Source: Istiophorus platypterus (taxonomy: Eukaryota > Chordata > Actinopteri > Istiophoriformes > Istiophoridae). From it: a DNA stretch of 64,000 nucleotides. Below the pieces are notes generated by a model. That model made no database searches and had not been told where the DNA came from. It saw only the letters and a list, made by a program, of their open reading frames with translations. This document shows, piece by piece, positions 32,175-45,906 of this stretch; the stretch's first letter is position 1, and each line of letters begins with the position of its first letter. A program made the translations under genes and the position numbers. Location of the stretch: assembly GCA_016859345.1 (NCBI GenBank), contig CM029119.1, forward strand, positions 124,001-188,000. Direction: 5' to 3'.

Positions 32175-32745
32175 ACATATCTCATGTGGCCTGGGAACAC
32201 CTTGAAGTCCCCGAGGACGAGCTGGAAACCTTCTGTCCTCTCTTATATCCTTTAGAAAGATGTTGCCAACCATCTTGGGGTTCTCTTTGATCAGGATATG
32301 TCCTTTAACTCCCACATAAAACAAGCTTAACGGACTGCCTTTTTTCACCTACATAAAATTGTAAAAATCAGGCACATTATCAAAAAGATGCAGAAAAACT
32401 AATTCAAGTTTTCATTGCTTCTTGGCTGGATTATTGCAAGTCATAATTATAACTCAGGCTGTCCCAACAAAACGCTACTGACATGAACAAAGAGAAGAGA
32501 TCATACTTGTTCTCTGTGAACTTCTCTGCATTGTCTCCCTGTAAAATCCAGAATATAATTTAAAAATCATCCTGTCCACCTATGCCCTTAATGGTCGGAC
32601 ACTGTCTTATTTTAAAGAGCAGGTAATACCCTGTTAGCTGGGTTTGGGCTCCCAGGAATGGAGAAAACTTGCAGTTCCTAGAGTCTCCAAAAGTAGAATG
32701 GGAGGCAGGGCCTTTAGTTATAAAGCTCCTCTATTCCTCTACTTT
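32175..32745 (+). mobile_element. LINE (L2/Rex1-like) ORF2 3' fragment
   Basis: Plus-strand translation, with frameshifts, gives LGVLFDQDMSFNSHIKQA, then TAFFHLHKIVKIRHI, then SGCPNKTLL and LHCLPVKSRI, the conserved region after the RT domain in fish L2/Rex1-type LINEs. Stops are common. It ends about 85 bp from the rbfox exon's donor site, within the intron on the exon's 3' side. Confidence 0.75.
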
Positions 32746-32830
32746 TTGATAAAACATATAGTAAGCTGAAACTTATACAGTGATACACAATAAACAAGTA
32801 TGTCAGTGTAGATATTAACTATAGACTCAC

Positions 32831-33079
32831 CGTTACTGTATTGACTGTGAGCGTTGGGGTATTGCTTTCATTTTCTGGCTGTTCAGTGTGTGTGTGTGTC
32901 TGTGTGTACAGTGTCAGTGTGTGTTCAGCCACCGTGCTTGGTCCCGTGTAGTTGGCTGCTGGGCTGGTATGAGGTGTGGTGTACTCAGCAGGGATCCCAT
33001 TCTGTGGTGGAGGTGGGTACTGGGCCAGTGGGAAGGGTTGGACCATGGCTTCAGGGAGAGCTGAGGCCTCTTGGTTACC
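32831..33079 (-). CDS. rbfox3: RBFOX-family exon, probably rbfox3
   Basis: RBFOX proteins bind UGCAUG in pre-mRNA and control neuronal and muscle alternative splicing; RBFOX3 is the neuronal marker NeuN. This exon has exactly 83 codons in phase 0, starting GNQEAS and including AQYPPPPQNGIPAEY, YTGPSTVAEHTLTLYT and EQPENES. That is the low-complexity region before the RRM. The AQYPPPPQNGIPAEY wording and the EQPxxE stretch fit RBFOX3 better than RBFOX1 or RBFOX2. Minus-strand splice signals are good: a pyrimidine-rich acceptor ending TTCAG at 33080, and donor ACG|GTGAGT at 32830. A CA microsatellite is translated inside the exon as THTHTE. No RRM or other exon was found, so the flanking introns fill the window. 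Confidence 0.85.
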
Positions 33080-33399
33080 CTGAACACATATAGATAAGGA
33101 AGGGAGGAGGAAAACCAACAGGTTAATAAGGGTTTATTTATCAGTAACCGGTTGCTGTAGTTATGATAGATCTTGTCAAATCTAAAATGTCGGATTATTT
33201 CCTGGTGTTTTTTTTTTTTCGTTTGTTTGTTTTTTTAAATTTCAAATCTCAGCCTCACTTTGTTAGATTAGTATTGGCTTTGATAGACATCCAATGAGGG
33301 CAATGTTTCCCTCTATTTGAATGCTGAAACAGCCATTTGACATCATGAGACACAAAACTTCAAATTAAAATTCTAAATTTTAAAAATGTATTTAATTTA

Positions 33400-33826
33400 T
33401 TTACTCTTGTGTTGTGATTGGGTCTGTGGGACCCGTTTTAAGTGCTTGCTAAAAAAATATATGGGATTTATTATTTTTACAAACTCAGACTTATTGTCCT
33501 TGGCTCATTTTCTGTGAAGAACATATAAAAGAACATATTTTCTTTTATGGTTGGACAAATTACACTGTTTATAACACATGTATTCTTTTGTTACCAAAGA
33601 TTAATTCATTTGGAAGTGTGGAAATTGTAGGTGCTGTGTACTGTCAAACTGTCTTTCTACCTGGGCCTTCTGTGAGTGTGTGTGTGTGTGCATGTCAGTA
33701 TATGTGTGCATGTGTTTGTGTGTTTGCATGCATGCTTGTGTGTCTGAATTCTGTCTTTCTGAACCAGCTAGTCCTGCACATGGTTGCAACATTGTTACAT
33801 TTTAATCCCCTACCCCTGTTTGCTGG
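33400..33826 (+). repeat. Possible piggyBac 5' region with (TG)n
   Basis: Contains 'gggtctgtgggacccg', resembling the terminal or subterminal motif of fish piggyBac-type elements, and a (GT)n-rich tract (33672-33735). It directly precedes a recognisable piggyBac transposase piece. Confidence 0.4.
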
Positions 33827-33827
33827 A

Positions 33828-34070
33828 ATTGAATGGTCTTCTTGCCCAACGAATGAATGGCCCTGTGTGGCTGCCAATGTGATAAGGATGCAACCAGGGC
33901 CTATAAAGATGATGGTTACTCATTCGCAGGACATCAAGTCTTCTTTTGAACTATGCATCCCAGATGCCATCCAGAAAATTGTTCTGGATTGCACTAATTT
34001 GGTGAGACAGTGTCTTTTTGGAGAGAGGGGGATGGAAATAGACCAAACACACTTATGTTCATACTTGACA
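33828..34070 (+). pseudogene. piggyBac transposase fragment
   Basis: The frame reads SCPTNEWPCVAANVIR, then THSQDIKSSFELCIPDAIQK and NLVRQCLFGERGMEIDQTHL. It matches the N-terminal part of the PGBD-type transposase domain (the block leading to the first catalytic Asp region). The catalytic Asp residues are not in this fragment. It ends in AT-rich DNA, so only a piece survives. I consider this a transposon relic, not a domesticated PGBD gene. Confidence 0.65.
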
Positions 34071-34649
34071 CATACTAACACATTTTTTTTTATATTCCTG
34101 ATCCAAGTATTTTCATCATTCTTGGATGCAGACCACCCATATCTTGATTATAATTATTTCATTTTTTACATATTTTATCACAAAAAATTAGTAGAACTTT
34201 TATTCATAAATGTGATCTAACAGAGGTAAATGCCAAATATTAATTATATTTGATGTGTGAAGTGTTGCAAAAAAGGCAAGTACTTCTCTCTGAAAGTCTC
34301 ATTCTTCACACAACTACTTCTGTCACTTCATTTGTAAATCTTAGTGCAGCACTTGAATGCCTTCAAAGAGAGACTGTCAGAATGTGTGCACTCATATCCC
34401 CATTTGTGTCTTTCATTGTGTCATATTTCTCTTTATGATGGAAAGATTTTCTGCCCCGATGTGGAGTTTTTTGGAGCATGCATAAACACCTTTGGCCACC
34501 TTTACAAATAGTCAGACACCACTACAAAATTTATTTTGCCATCACAGTGAAACAAGTGAGATTTCTTGGAACCTGATAGGAAAGTTTTCTGTAATTGTAT
34601 TTTTCCCAAAACAAGCCCCTTGGAACTTGTGCCTCCTAAAAATAGGGTC

Positions 34650-35215
34650 AAAAGTCAATATTCCAAGATTGTTTTTTATACATTAGAGCATTGCTCAGAT
34701 ATGACCTCATGTCTTGTTTGGTGCCTTTGCCACCATATGGAATTGGCTGTAATCCAATAATCCAATAAAAATCCATATGCTAAATTTTGTGAGGATTGAT
34801 CTGAAGAATATCTGTACCAATTTTGATGAAGATTGGACAGAATTTGTGGCGTGTGAAAACTCTTTTCCATAAAATCCAATATGGCAAATAATCCAAGGTG
34901 GTGGGAATTGACACCAGTGGGTGTGTTGAACAAGGCTTGATCCAAGGAATCCAGCAGCACCTGATTTTTGAAAATCGGACATGCTGTTCAAAAGTTATGA
35001 ACATAAAGAGTCCTCGAGATGCAGACATGAAACGGTGTAAAGAATCAGGGGACTGTCCCCAATCAGTGTGTTTAATTTCACAACTTTTAACATATGGTTC
35101 AAGGGGCTGCTATAACTCCATTGGCAGAAGAAGACGTTGAATGAGAAAAAGTAGAAACAAATAGGGATCTTACTCAATTTTGATGCCTGGCCCTCGATGA
35201 GAAAAGTTAGAAACA
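34650..35215 (+). repeat. Dispersed fish repeat, copy 1
   Basis: Shares with 39350-39930 blocks such as 'gacctcatgtcttgtttt', 'atttttgaaaatc', 'ggggctgc' and 'cagaagaagacgttga' in the same order. The end 'atagggatcttactcaattttgatgcctggccct' resembles the 3' end of a widespread fish non-autonomous repeat. No coding capacity. Confidence 0.65.
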
Positions 35216-35639
35216 CATATGGTGCTGACGTATACATATAAGCATGACACTTTTCAAAACAAATCCAGAGTTTCACAAATACAAGTGTGACTACTTTCAA
35301 CACAAATAAAGAACACATCCAAACTTACAGTAATAAAACCTGAGTATTTTCGACATAAATACAAGCCTGATACAAAATTTCAGAAGTACCACTCTGACTA
35401 TTCTTGCATCAAGTTGTGTCCAATGTCTTAATGGCATTATGCAAAGGTGGTGGCAACACTTATGTGAACAAAGTGATACCGGTGTTCTTGTTAAGGTCTG
35501 TGTCATTGTGTCACCAGCACATGTCATAAATTTAAATTCAAGAGATGCAAATTTTGTTGTGGTGTATTTTCACTTCACCTGTACTACTGGCAAACATGTA
35601 AGATTGGCTAATGAAGAGGCCTTAAAGAGGCACATTTTT

Positions 35640-35745
35640 TTATTGAGTCACCAGTCTGCTGAGACACCAGTAGAATACTAAAAAGGGCAAACATAAAGAG
35701 TCACCAGCCTGATGAGATACCATTAGAAAAACATGGTGAGTACCT
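35640..35745 (+). repeat. Short direct repeat
   Basis: 'gagtcaccagtctgctgaga' and 'gagtcaccagcctgatgaga' occur about 57 bp apart, a local duplication of unknown origin. Confidence 0.5.
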
Positions 35746-35828
35746 AATAGTGGTACTCACCACACCAGTGGAAAGCATCCAAAAAGAAAGCTCTCTGTGG
35801 CATTACTACCCATGGGGAGGGGTAAGAC

Positions 35829-35932
35829 TGTATATAAAGATTCTGGTCTAGTCCTGCTCTATATGAAAAGTGCCCTGAGATAACCTCTGTTATGAGATGG
35901 AACTATATAAACAAAATTGAGTTGAAATTGAA
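35829..35932 (+). repeat. LINE/SINE-type 3' tail, copy 1
   Basis: 'ctggtctagtcctgctctat', 'gccctgagataacctctgtt' and 'aactatataaacaaaattga' match the segments at 41590-41706 and, inverted, 49824-49962. The ATTGA-type pentamer tail is short here. Confidence 0.7.
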
Positions 35933-36539
35933 TATAAGAATTATCAAGTCTTGTTTGAGGGAGCATGCAACATACGCTACAAAAAGAAAAGCTTTGTCCA
36001 AAAATGAAATCCAAAATACAACAGAGAAGTTTGAGCCCAAGAGACAGCATACAAATTAACACATATGCACTTGAATGAATGCTGTCATCAAGTACAGTAT
36101 ATTTCCATTGGAGAGTACCCTTTTAGGATGAGTTTACCTTTGCAAATACTCCAAAGTAATGCTCAACATGAACAGTGTCATAATGAAAGCAGTTAGTTGA
36201 TGACCAATGCGGTTGAAAGATGTAAGAAACTCAATTGGAAAATCTATACTTTTCCAGCTATTGTTCTTAAGACAGAGTACCCTCTAGGTGACAAGTTCCC
36301 ACAGGAAAAGATTCAAATGATATAATAAAGCTAAAAATTTACTGTGGCTTTGGGAGGCAAGGACTAAAACTGAGCCTGCTGTTGTGAGATATCCCAGATT
36401 TTCTCCCATGCAAAACCCAGAAAAGTACTTTCATTCACTGCCGTAACTTTTTTTTTTTTGCCATATTATAATGAATATTAGCTCAAGCCTGTTTAATTTA
36501 GAACATATGAGGATTTCTATGGAATAGTGCACTGAAATG

Positions 36540-37715
36540 TGGCACTGATGTCCAGAGAGTGATGTTCAACATTCAGAGACTGCAAGATCCCTGTGAAGAC
36601 ACAATCAGTATACATGCTCAAGATTTTGTCAGAAATCCAAGAACTGGAAGAATGGAATGCAAAGTTGGCTTTCATACAATAGCTTTTAATTCATGTTTGT
36701 CAAATTTGGTTTCTTTGGATATTGGAGCAAGGGTGATGTTGAAGAAAAAAAGTAGACATATCTGATGGCCTTGTCAATGGAGCATTGGGTTATCCATGTT
36801 GAGGTTGACAATCCAAATGCTATGAATATTCAGAGATCAAAAACAAATCAGAGGTTTTTCTGAATGTTACACAGTAATTGAAGTACAAGAGGATCAAATC
36901 ACAAATACTGGTGGACTCTGACATCAATTTCCACTCAAATTAGGCATTAGGTATGCATAATTCATAAAGTTCAAGGACTGACAGTTGACAAAGCTTTTGT
37001 TGCTGAATAATGTCTTTACTACAGGGCAAGCATATCTAGTATTGAATTGTGTGAAAACTCTCAGTAGATTGATATTTTGGGACTTTATAGTATCAACCAT
37101 ATATTGCAATAACGAAATAGATGTGGCCATGAAAAGCTTGATTCAGTTTAAATTTGAAAAGTCAGATTTCTCTAATGTTAACCATACATGTACACCAGCA
37201 CTTCACAATGTACAGAGTATCAAAGCTCAAACTCAAGATATTCATGCCTATAAAACCCTATGAAAGCTGCTTGTGTTTGCCTAACTATACATGGCTCTAG
37301 GAAAACACTGAAGAGGTACCATGACTTCCAGAACTGAAACAACAAAGAGATGGTGTTGATATGTCTATCATTTACCTTGCATTGACATGAAGGGCTTGAT
37401 TCTAGGAATATGTAATTTGGAATCTTTGTATTTTATAATACCTTATGTACAATTGAAGGATGTTTCGTTGTACTGGCCTAGTTCTTAAAAAATTGACATG
37501 AACATGCTATGAAGATAAGAGGCATCCAGTGAATAAAATCATCATGGTAGACTTCACAGAGGATGTGGTTGTATCCTCTACAGTTCGGAAGTTAATGGTA
37601 CAACATGGATACGCTCAACATCTGCAAACACCTTCAACTGAAAGATGTACACTGATAGCCCATGTGTACATTAAAGACACAGATCATATTATAGCTGAAG
37701 CTGTGCAGACATAAT
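36540..37715 (+). mobile_element. Helitron remnant (PIF1-like helicase end and endonuclease)
   Basis: About 36559-36810 encodes NLVSLDIGARVMLKKKSRHI and, after a stop, DGLVNGALGY, the GARVML/DGLVNG block of PIF1-type helicases. About 37010-37110 reads NNVFTTGQAYLVLNCVKTLS, helicase motif VI with the normal ALSRVR altered. About 37200-37235 reads HNVQSIKAQTQDI, and 37540-37714 has IIMVDFTEDVVVSS and TLIAHVYIKDTDHII, equivalent to the DFNED and DHVY parts of the endonuclease domain carried by fish Helitrons. The order helicase then endonuclease fits. Many stops; the Rep region is not seen. Confidence 0.7.
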
Positions 37716-37719
37716 GCAG

Positions 37720-38640
37720 TGTACATGAAATGATAATTATTTTAGTCCTGTAATATTTCTTTCAATTAAAGGTACTTTCCTTTAAATAACATTGGATACA
37801 TACCTGTTAGGGGAAGGGTGTAGGGGACAGGTCTAAATGACATGATTGAAGCAGTGTAATTGTACCACATAAACTATAATTTTATTTCAATATTTTTAGT
37901 CATTTTATAACATATTGAAAAATAGTTAATTTGGTAGGTTATTTTGTGTTATTATGTTGTGTTATTTCAACATGTTAAATTGATTGATGGGGTGGATTAC
38001 AAAAAGGAGCGTGTGCTTCTAGCTCTTCCTATTTTGATGTACTCTCACAAATGTTATTCAACTCTGTTTATGCATTTATTTTAGTTGTTTTGTGAAATTT
38101 GCTTGTTTGCATATTTCATTTATATATTTTATTTTACTTTCTTTTAAGAGGTTTTCATTTTGTCAATGTCATTTTTTGTTTTTCTTTTTTCACCCTTTTG
38201 GATTTATGTGTGCTATGTTTATATTTTAGTTGTTTGTATTTAGCTTTCAATGGGTTCAGGATTTTGATTCATAAAAACATTTTTTCCTTGTTACGCCCTT
38301 TTGTTAATGCCGTGGGTGTGCTTTTCCTGCTCTAGCAAGACTACTCTACAACATTTGGTGGAAGCAGTGTGGCAGCCAATGGCTGTGGGGAAGTTAGCCA
38401 ACTGGCTTTTCTTCTTTCCCCTTTAATTTTTTTTGGTGCAAAGTGGCTGAAATTTGAGTACAACTGAGAAAAGGCTACTTCTCTCCTCATAGGCACTTTG
38501 GATGAGAAGTTCTCTGAGATCTGGGGCATATGGTTACATCAATTCTTTGTTGACATAGCATTGTAATTGTATTTCTGGCACAAGTGTTTTCTTCTGGAGC
38601 AGCTAGAGAAAGGATTTTAGCCAGTTTGTGGACTCTGCTC
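37720..38640. other. AT-rich stretch with a possible LTR end
   Basis: Mostly AT-rich. At about 38335-38365 the text 'ctacaacatttggtggaagcag' resembles an LTR end (..ACA) followed by a TTTGGTGG-type primer site of some fish gypsy elements, but no coding part follows, so this is only a suggestion. Confidence 0.3.
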
Positions 38641-39035
38641 CTGCCTTTCTGAAAACAGAGATAAGACTTTTTGCATGCACTGCCACAGGAAGACCACCGT
38701 TTGACCTCCTGCCTTGGTGGTTCACTGAAGAGACTGTCACTGTGGTGTGACCAGTGTTGCAGGTTGAGGCAAAGCTTGAACATATACCTGTGTCACCAGC
38801 CATGGTCATCAGTTACCATCATTGGATCCTGCTGACACCCATTCACATCTGCCCCTGGTGCCCTGATACCAGAGAGAAGAAGTTCTGTCTGCACTGCTGT
38901 TAGAACAACCACCACTTGACCTCCTGCCCAGATGGTTAAGAATTATAGTGTAGCTACTGCAGCAGATTTGGGCACAGTTTGGCGATGTATCTGTCACATT
39001 AGCCATGTGACATATCAGCACAAGGTCCTCTTGAG
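38640..39035. repeat. Degenerate tandem duplication, period about 217 bp
   Basis: 'gaccaccgtttgacctcctgcc' near 38692 recurs as 'aaccaccacttgacctcctgcc' near 38909, with similar text around both (cagagat/agagaag upstream; ctgtgtcaccagccatg/ctgtcacattagccatg downstream). No coding function recognised. Confidence 0.6.
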
Positions 39036-39349
39036 GTACATCCACCAGCAGCGGGACCTGCTGAGACAAAGTTTCATTTGAAATCACATTATGATTTTGA
39101 ATAAACAAATCCCCAATGCACCTAACCACACACAGTCTCCTGTAACAGTAAAATCAGTAGAAATCCTTGCAGAAGATATTCTCAAATCATTAGGCCAAAT
39201 GCATCCACTTAGTTTGACGTCAATGTTTCAACAAGTGAAAAATTTAATGAAACTGACATGCCTTTTCAGTACTTTATCTCAATATACAAACATACTATCA
39301 GTCCATGGAACGTATCCACTGTTTATCTCAAGTAAATGTTTCTTAAAAC

Positions 39350-39930
39350 TGGGGTCACAAGTCCATGTACTGAGAATGGTTTTGATACATCAAAGTGCTC
39401 TTCAGATTTGACCTCATGTCTTGTTTTGCTGCTTTGCCACCAATTTGGACTGGCTGTGACAGGCAAAGAGTTTCAAAAATCAAAAATCCAAATGATAACT
39501 TTTGTGGGGCATGGACTGGGGAGCACCTAGGGCTATTTTGGTGATGGTTGGACAAAATTTAGCACCTGTAAAAACTTTTTAGACTTTTTCAAAAAATTCA
39601 ATATGGTAGAAAATCCAATATGGTGGTAATTAATGTAATAGGATGCGTTGAACTAGAGCAGTACCTAATTTTTGAAAATCAAATGGGCTATTCATAAACA
39701 TACCTCCAACTTTGAGCCATTGGTGGCTTTAGAATGCTCTAGGTGCAGACATTAAACCGGTGTATGTATCGGGGACCATCCCCAATAAGTGTAGCAAATT
39801 TCGCTACTTCTTACCATACAATTCTAGGGGCTGCCGTAGATTCCAATGGAAGCAGAAGATACTGAAGGAAAAAGATAGAAGCACATAGGGTACCTATGCA
39901 GCTTTGCTGTGTGCTGCAAATGACATCCTT
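39350..39930 (+). repeat. Dispersed fish repeat, copy 2
   Basis: Second copy of the family at 34650-35215, same orientation, moderately diverged, so an independent older insertion rather than a recent duplication. Confidence 0.65.
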
Positions 39931-41580
39931 TTTAAGAGATTAGAAAGATCGGTTAACTGATGTTTTTTGGATGACAAGCTGTGTTTTGAAATCAATGTTT
40001 CAAATAAACATTGGCAATTTCCCTCTCATCTCCACTTTTTTCCTATTTATTCATTACTTGCTTAATTTGCCCTGATTTTTTTCTCTTCCTTTTTAATGTG
40101 AACATCATGCTCTTTCAGTCCTGTCCAGGCTCCTTCTTATTTACATGCCTGTCAAATGCCTGTATCCACCAACAGCTGATAAATCTATTTGACATATTAG
40201 CACTCCAGTTTTCTTCAATGCTACTCCAAAAGTTGATGGAAAATGGCTAAAAATTTATAAATTATTTGCAAAAAAAATTTGAAGTGGGACAAAGCTCTGA
40301 CCTCAGCTGTTTCCAAAGGTTTCTCCGATCAATAGCGGTTTTGAAGTTGGCTATCTTTATGCATAGAGATTGATGGTGTTAGCATAACAAAGCAGCATTC
40401 CAGTGGCTTACTGACTGTAGCTATGTCATTCCTGGCAGAGTCATTGTTGATTCCCCAGCCACAAAAGCATTTTGCTCAATCACTTCATGTAAAATGAAGA
40501 GAAATACATCTCCAGCAGCAAATTAATCAAGTCATCAATAATGAATTGGGACTAATTTGTGCTAAAAACAGCTAAAATGAACACTCTGATTACCTAGTGT
40601 GAATGTATAAAAATACTCAAATAAAAACTTTAATAGTTGTTTTCAAGCTTCAGTGGCAATTTTAGCCTGTAGTGTTTTTGTACTTGATACCCTTCCTCTT
40701 TGATCACATAGCGTAGACATGTATCATCTTTTAAATCACCTCTTTAAAATCAGTCTTTCACTTTCAGCTTTATTTATTTATAGTATTTTGATGTTCTTAT
40801 TTTTTAGCTCTTTTCCTTCTTAGGTTATTGTCTATGTATTGGCTCTGATAACACTGTATTCACCATAGTTATTGGTAAGATCTGAGATCACAGTGACATT
40901 GCTACACCAAATTAAGATAAGCCAAGAAACAGGAGTGTTGGAGGTTTAAAATAAGCACATAATCAAACTGCTTCATATATATACATGATGATTCAGCCAA
41001 CACAGAGTGACTGACACAAGATTAATAGAGAGTCGAAGTCCTGTTTTTGTACCCAATACAATCCCCCACTTGGGGTTTCCTCAAATGTTTTTTGAAAAAA
41101 AAATATGAAATGGTTTCATGGGGTTTAATTACAATGTTATAAGATTATAGAGTATCTACTACAGATACTGATATTATGATTTTAACTCTTTTTGATTTTG
41201 GAGTCATAAAGTGTATTAAGTTAAATAAATATTATTCATTATTTATTAGTATTTATTTATATTTTCAGTCTTGCCCGTGGAAACATCCCATTATCTAGTG
41301 CAATTTTAGGACTTTTTAAAAATTCGCAAAAGTTCATATTTAAAATTTCCTGTATCCTACCTTTGAACAGCTGCTGTACAATTCTATGACAACTGAGCAA
41401 ATTCACTGAATTACAATCCTTTCCAAAATTATTAAGTATTGTGTGAAATTTTATTATCTATGATTTCCACCCATACTCTCTTCTAATTTCATGTGTCCAG
41501 TTTTTCAGCTGTAGTCTCTACCTGTTAAAAGGGAGTATTTTCATTACCGCTGTCACCAAGTGCTTGCTAGAGGGGGTAAT
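39931..41580. other. Unannotated AT-rich intronic DNA
   Basis: No supported gene or repeat beyond simple AT-rich text. Confidence 0.5.
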
Positions 41581-41589
41581 GTTCAGTCT

Positions 41590-41706
41590 CTGTAAATAAT
41601 AACTATAAAGAATCTGGTCTAGACCTGCTCTATATGAAAACTGCCTTGAGATAACATCTGTTATGATATGGCATTATATAAATAAAGTTGAATTGAATTG
41701 AATTAA
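41590..41706 (+). repeat. LINE/SINE-type 3' tail, copy 2
   Basis: 'aactataaagaatctggtct', 'ctgccttgagataacatctg' and a terminal GAATT pentamer run (gttgaattgaattgaatta). Same family as 35829-35932 and 49824-49962. Confidence 0.75.
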
Positions 41707-42529
41707 ATGGTTGCTCCATCTGAAAAACTTTGCATTGTTCAGCCCCTCTGTCCCTTCTCACAACCGCTTGTCAGGCTTCTGTCAACTTTTGATCTTTCCC
41801 TGATGCTGATGCTTTCCCTGGTTGCAACAGAATGGTAATTGCAGGAATAGATGTTAAAGTTTTAATAAACAATGACATCTATGCTGTCTATAATGGACCA
41901 AGGATATGTGGCCCTGGTCAATACACACACTGCAGTCAAGCATAGCATAAGCGCAAATACCACCAGTGAGCCATGAACAAAGACAGTCTAGTAAAATGAT
42001 GATAATAGATGTTAATGAAGTGAGCACCGCTGGAAGTTTTCTTTTTAATATGCTTAAATCACTAGTTTAGGTTTGATACATCTTCTTGTATGCACACACA
42101 TATGCCCTGCTGGGTTTTAGGGAGTAAAGAGGGATCAGGAATAGAGATTGAGGGAGACAGAGAGTTAGAGCGAGCCTGAAACAGAGTAAGAGAGGGATTG
42201 TTAGTCAGTGAACATCCATCATCAATTAAAATGATTGAGGCACAGACACACTGAGACATTCCCAGATCCTTGTCGGCAAATTGCACCGGTAAATGATTTC
42301 TGCTATCAGCTCAATCATACCATCCATCCCCCTCTTCCTCCATGTGTCCATCTATCTTTCTGTATCAGCCACCCATCTCTCTTTCTGTATCCTCTGTCGT
42401 ATCCTCTGTAGTTGAATTTATTTGCCTTTGGCTCAATGAAATATAATGTCTGATGTCTGATGGACTCACCATTTACACATCAGGCACATGTACTCTATGA
42501 TGCTTGCTCTCTCTCATGCTGACTCTCAC

Positions 42530-42554
42530 ACAGGCACACACACATGTGCGCGCA

Positions 42555-42614
<60 letters not shown>

Positions 42615-42617
42615 CCA
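42530..42617. repeat. (CA)n microsatellite
   Basis: About 80 bp of nearly pure CA with one CAAA interruption, preceded by an alternating 'cacatgtgcgcgcac' segment able to adopt Z-DNA. Confidence 0.9.
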
Positions 42618-42719
42618 TCCAACACAATTGGTATACAATATAAGGGAAACTGTCCTCTGTCAAAAGCAAAGAGATCCCATAGCTTGTATGTAGAAGTATT
42701 ATCATGACCCATGCTTACT

Positions 42720-45906
<3,187 letters not shown>

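Noticed and set aside
33828..34070. Domesticated PGBD gene
   Set aside because: Only a short N-terminal piece is present, the catalytic Asp residues are missing, and the frame runs into repeat and AT-rich DNA.
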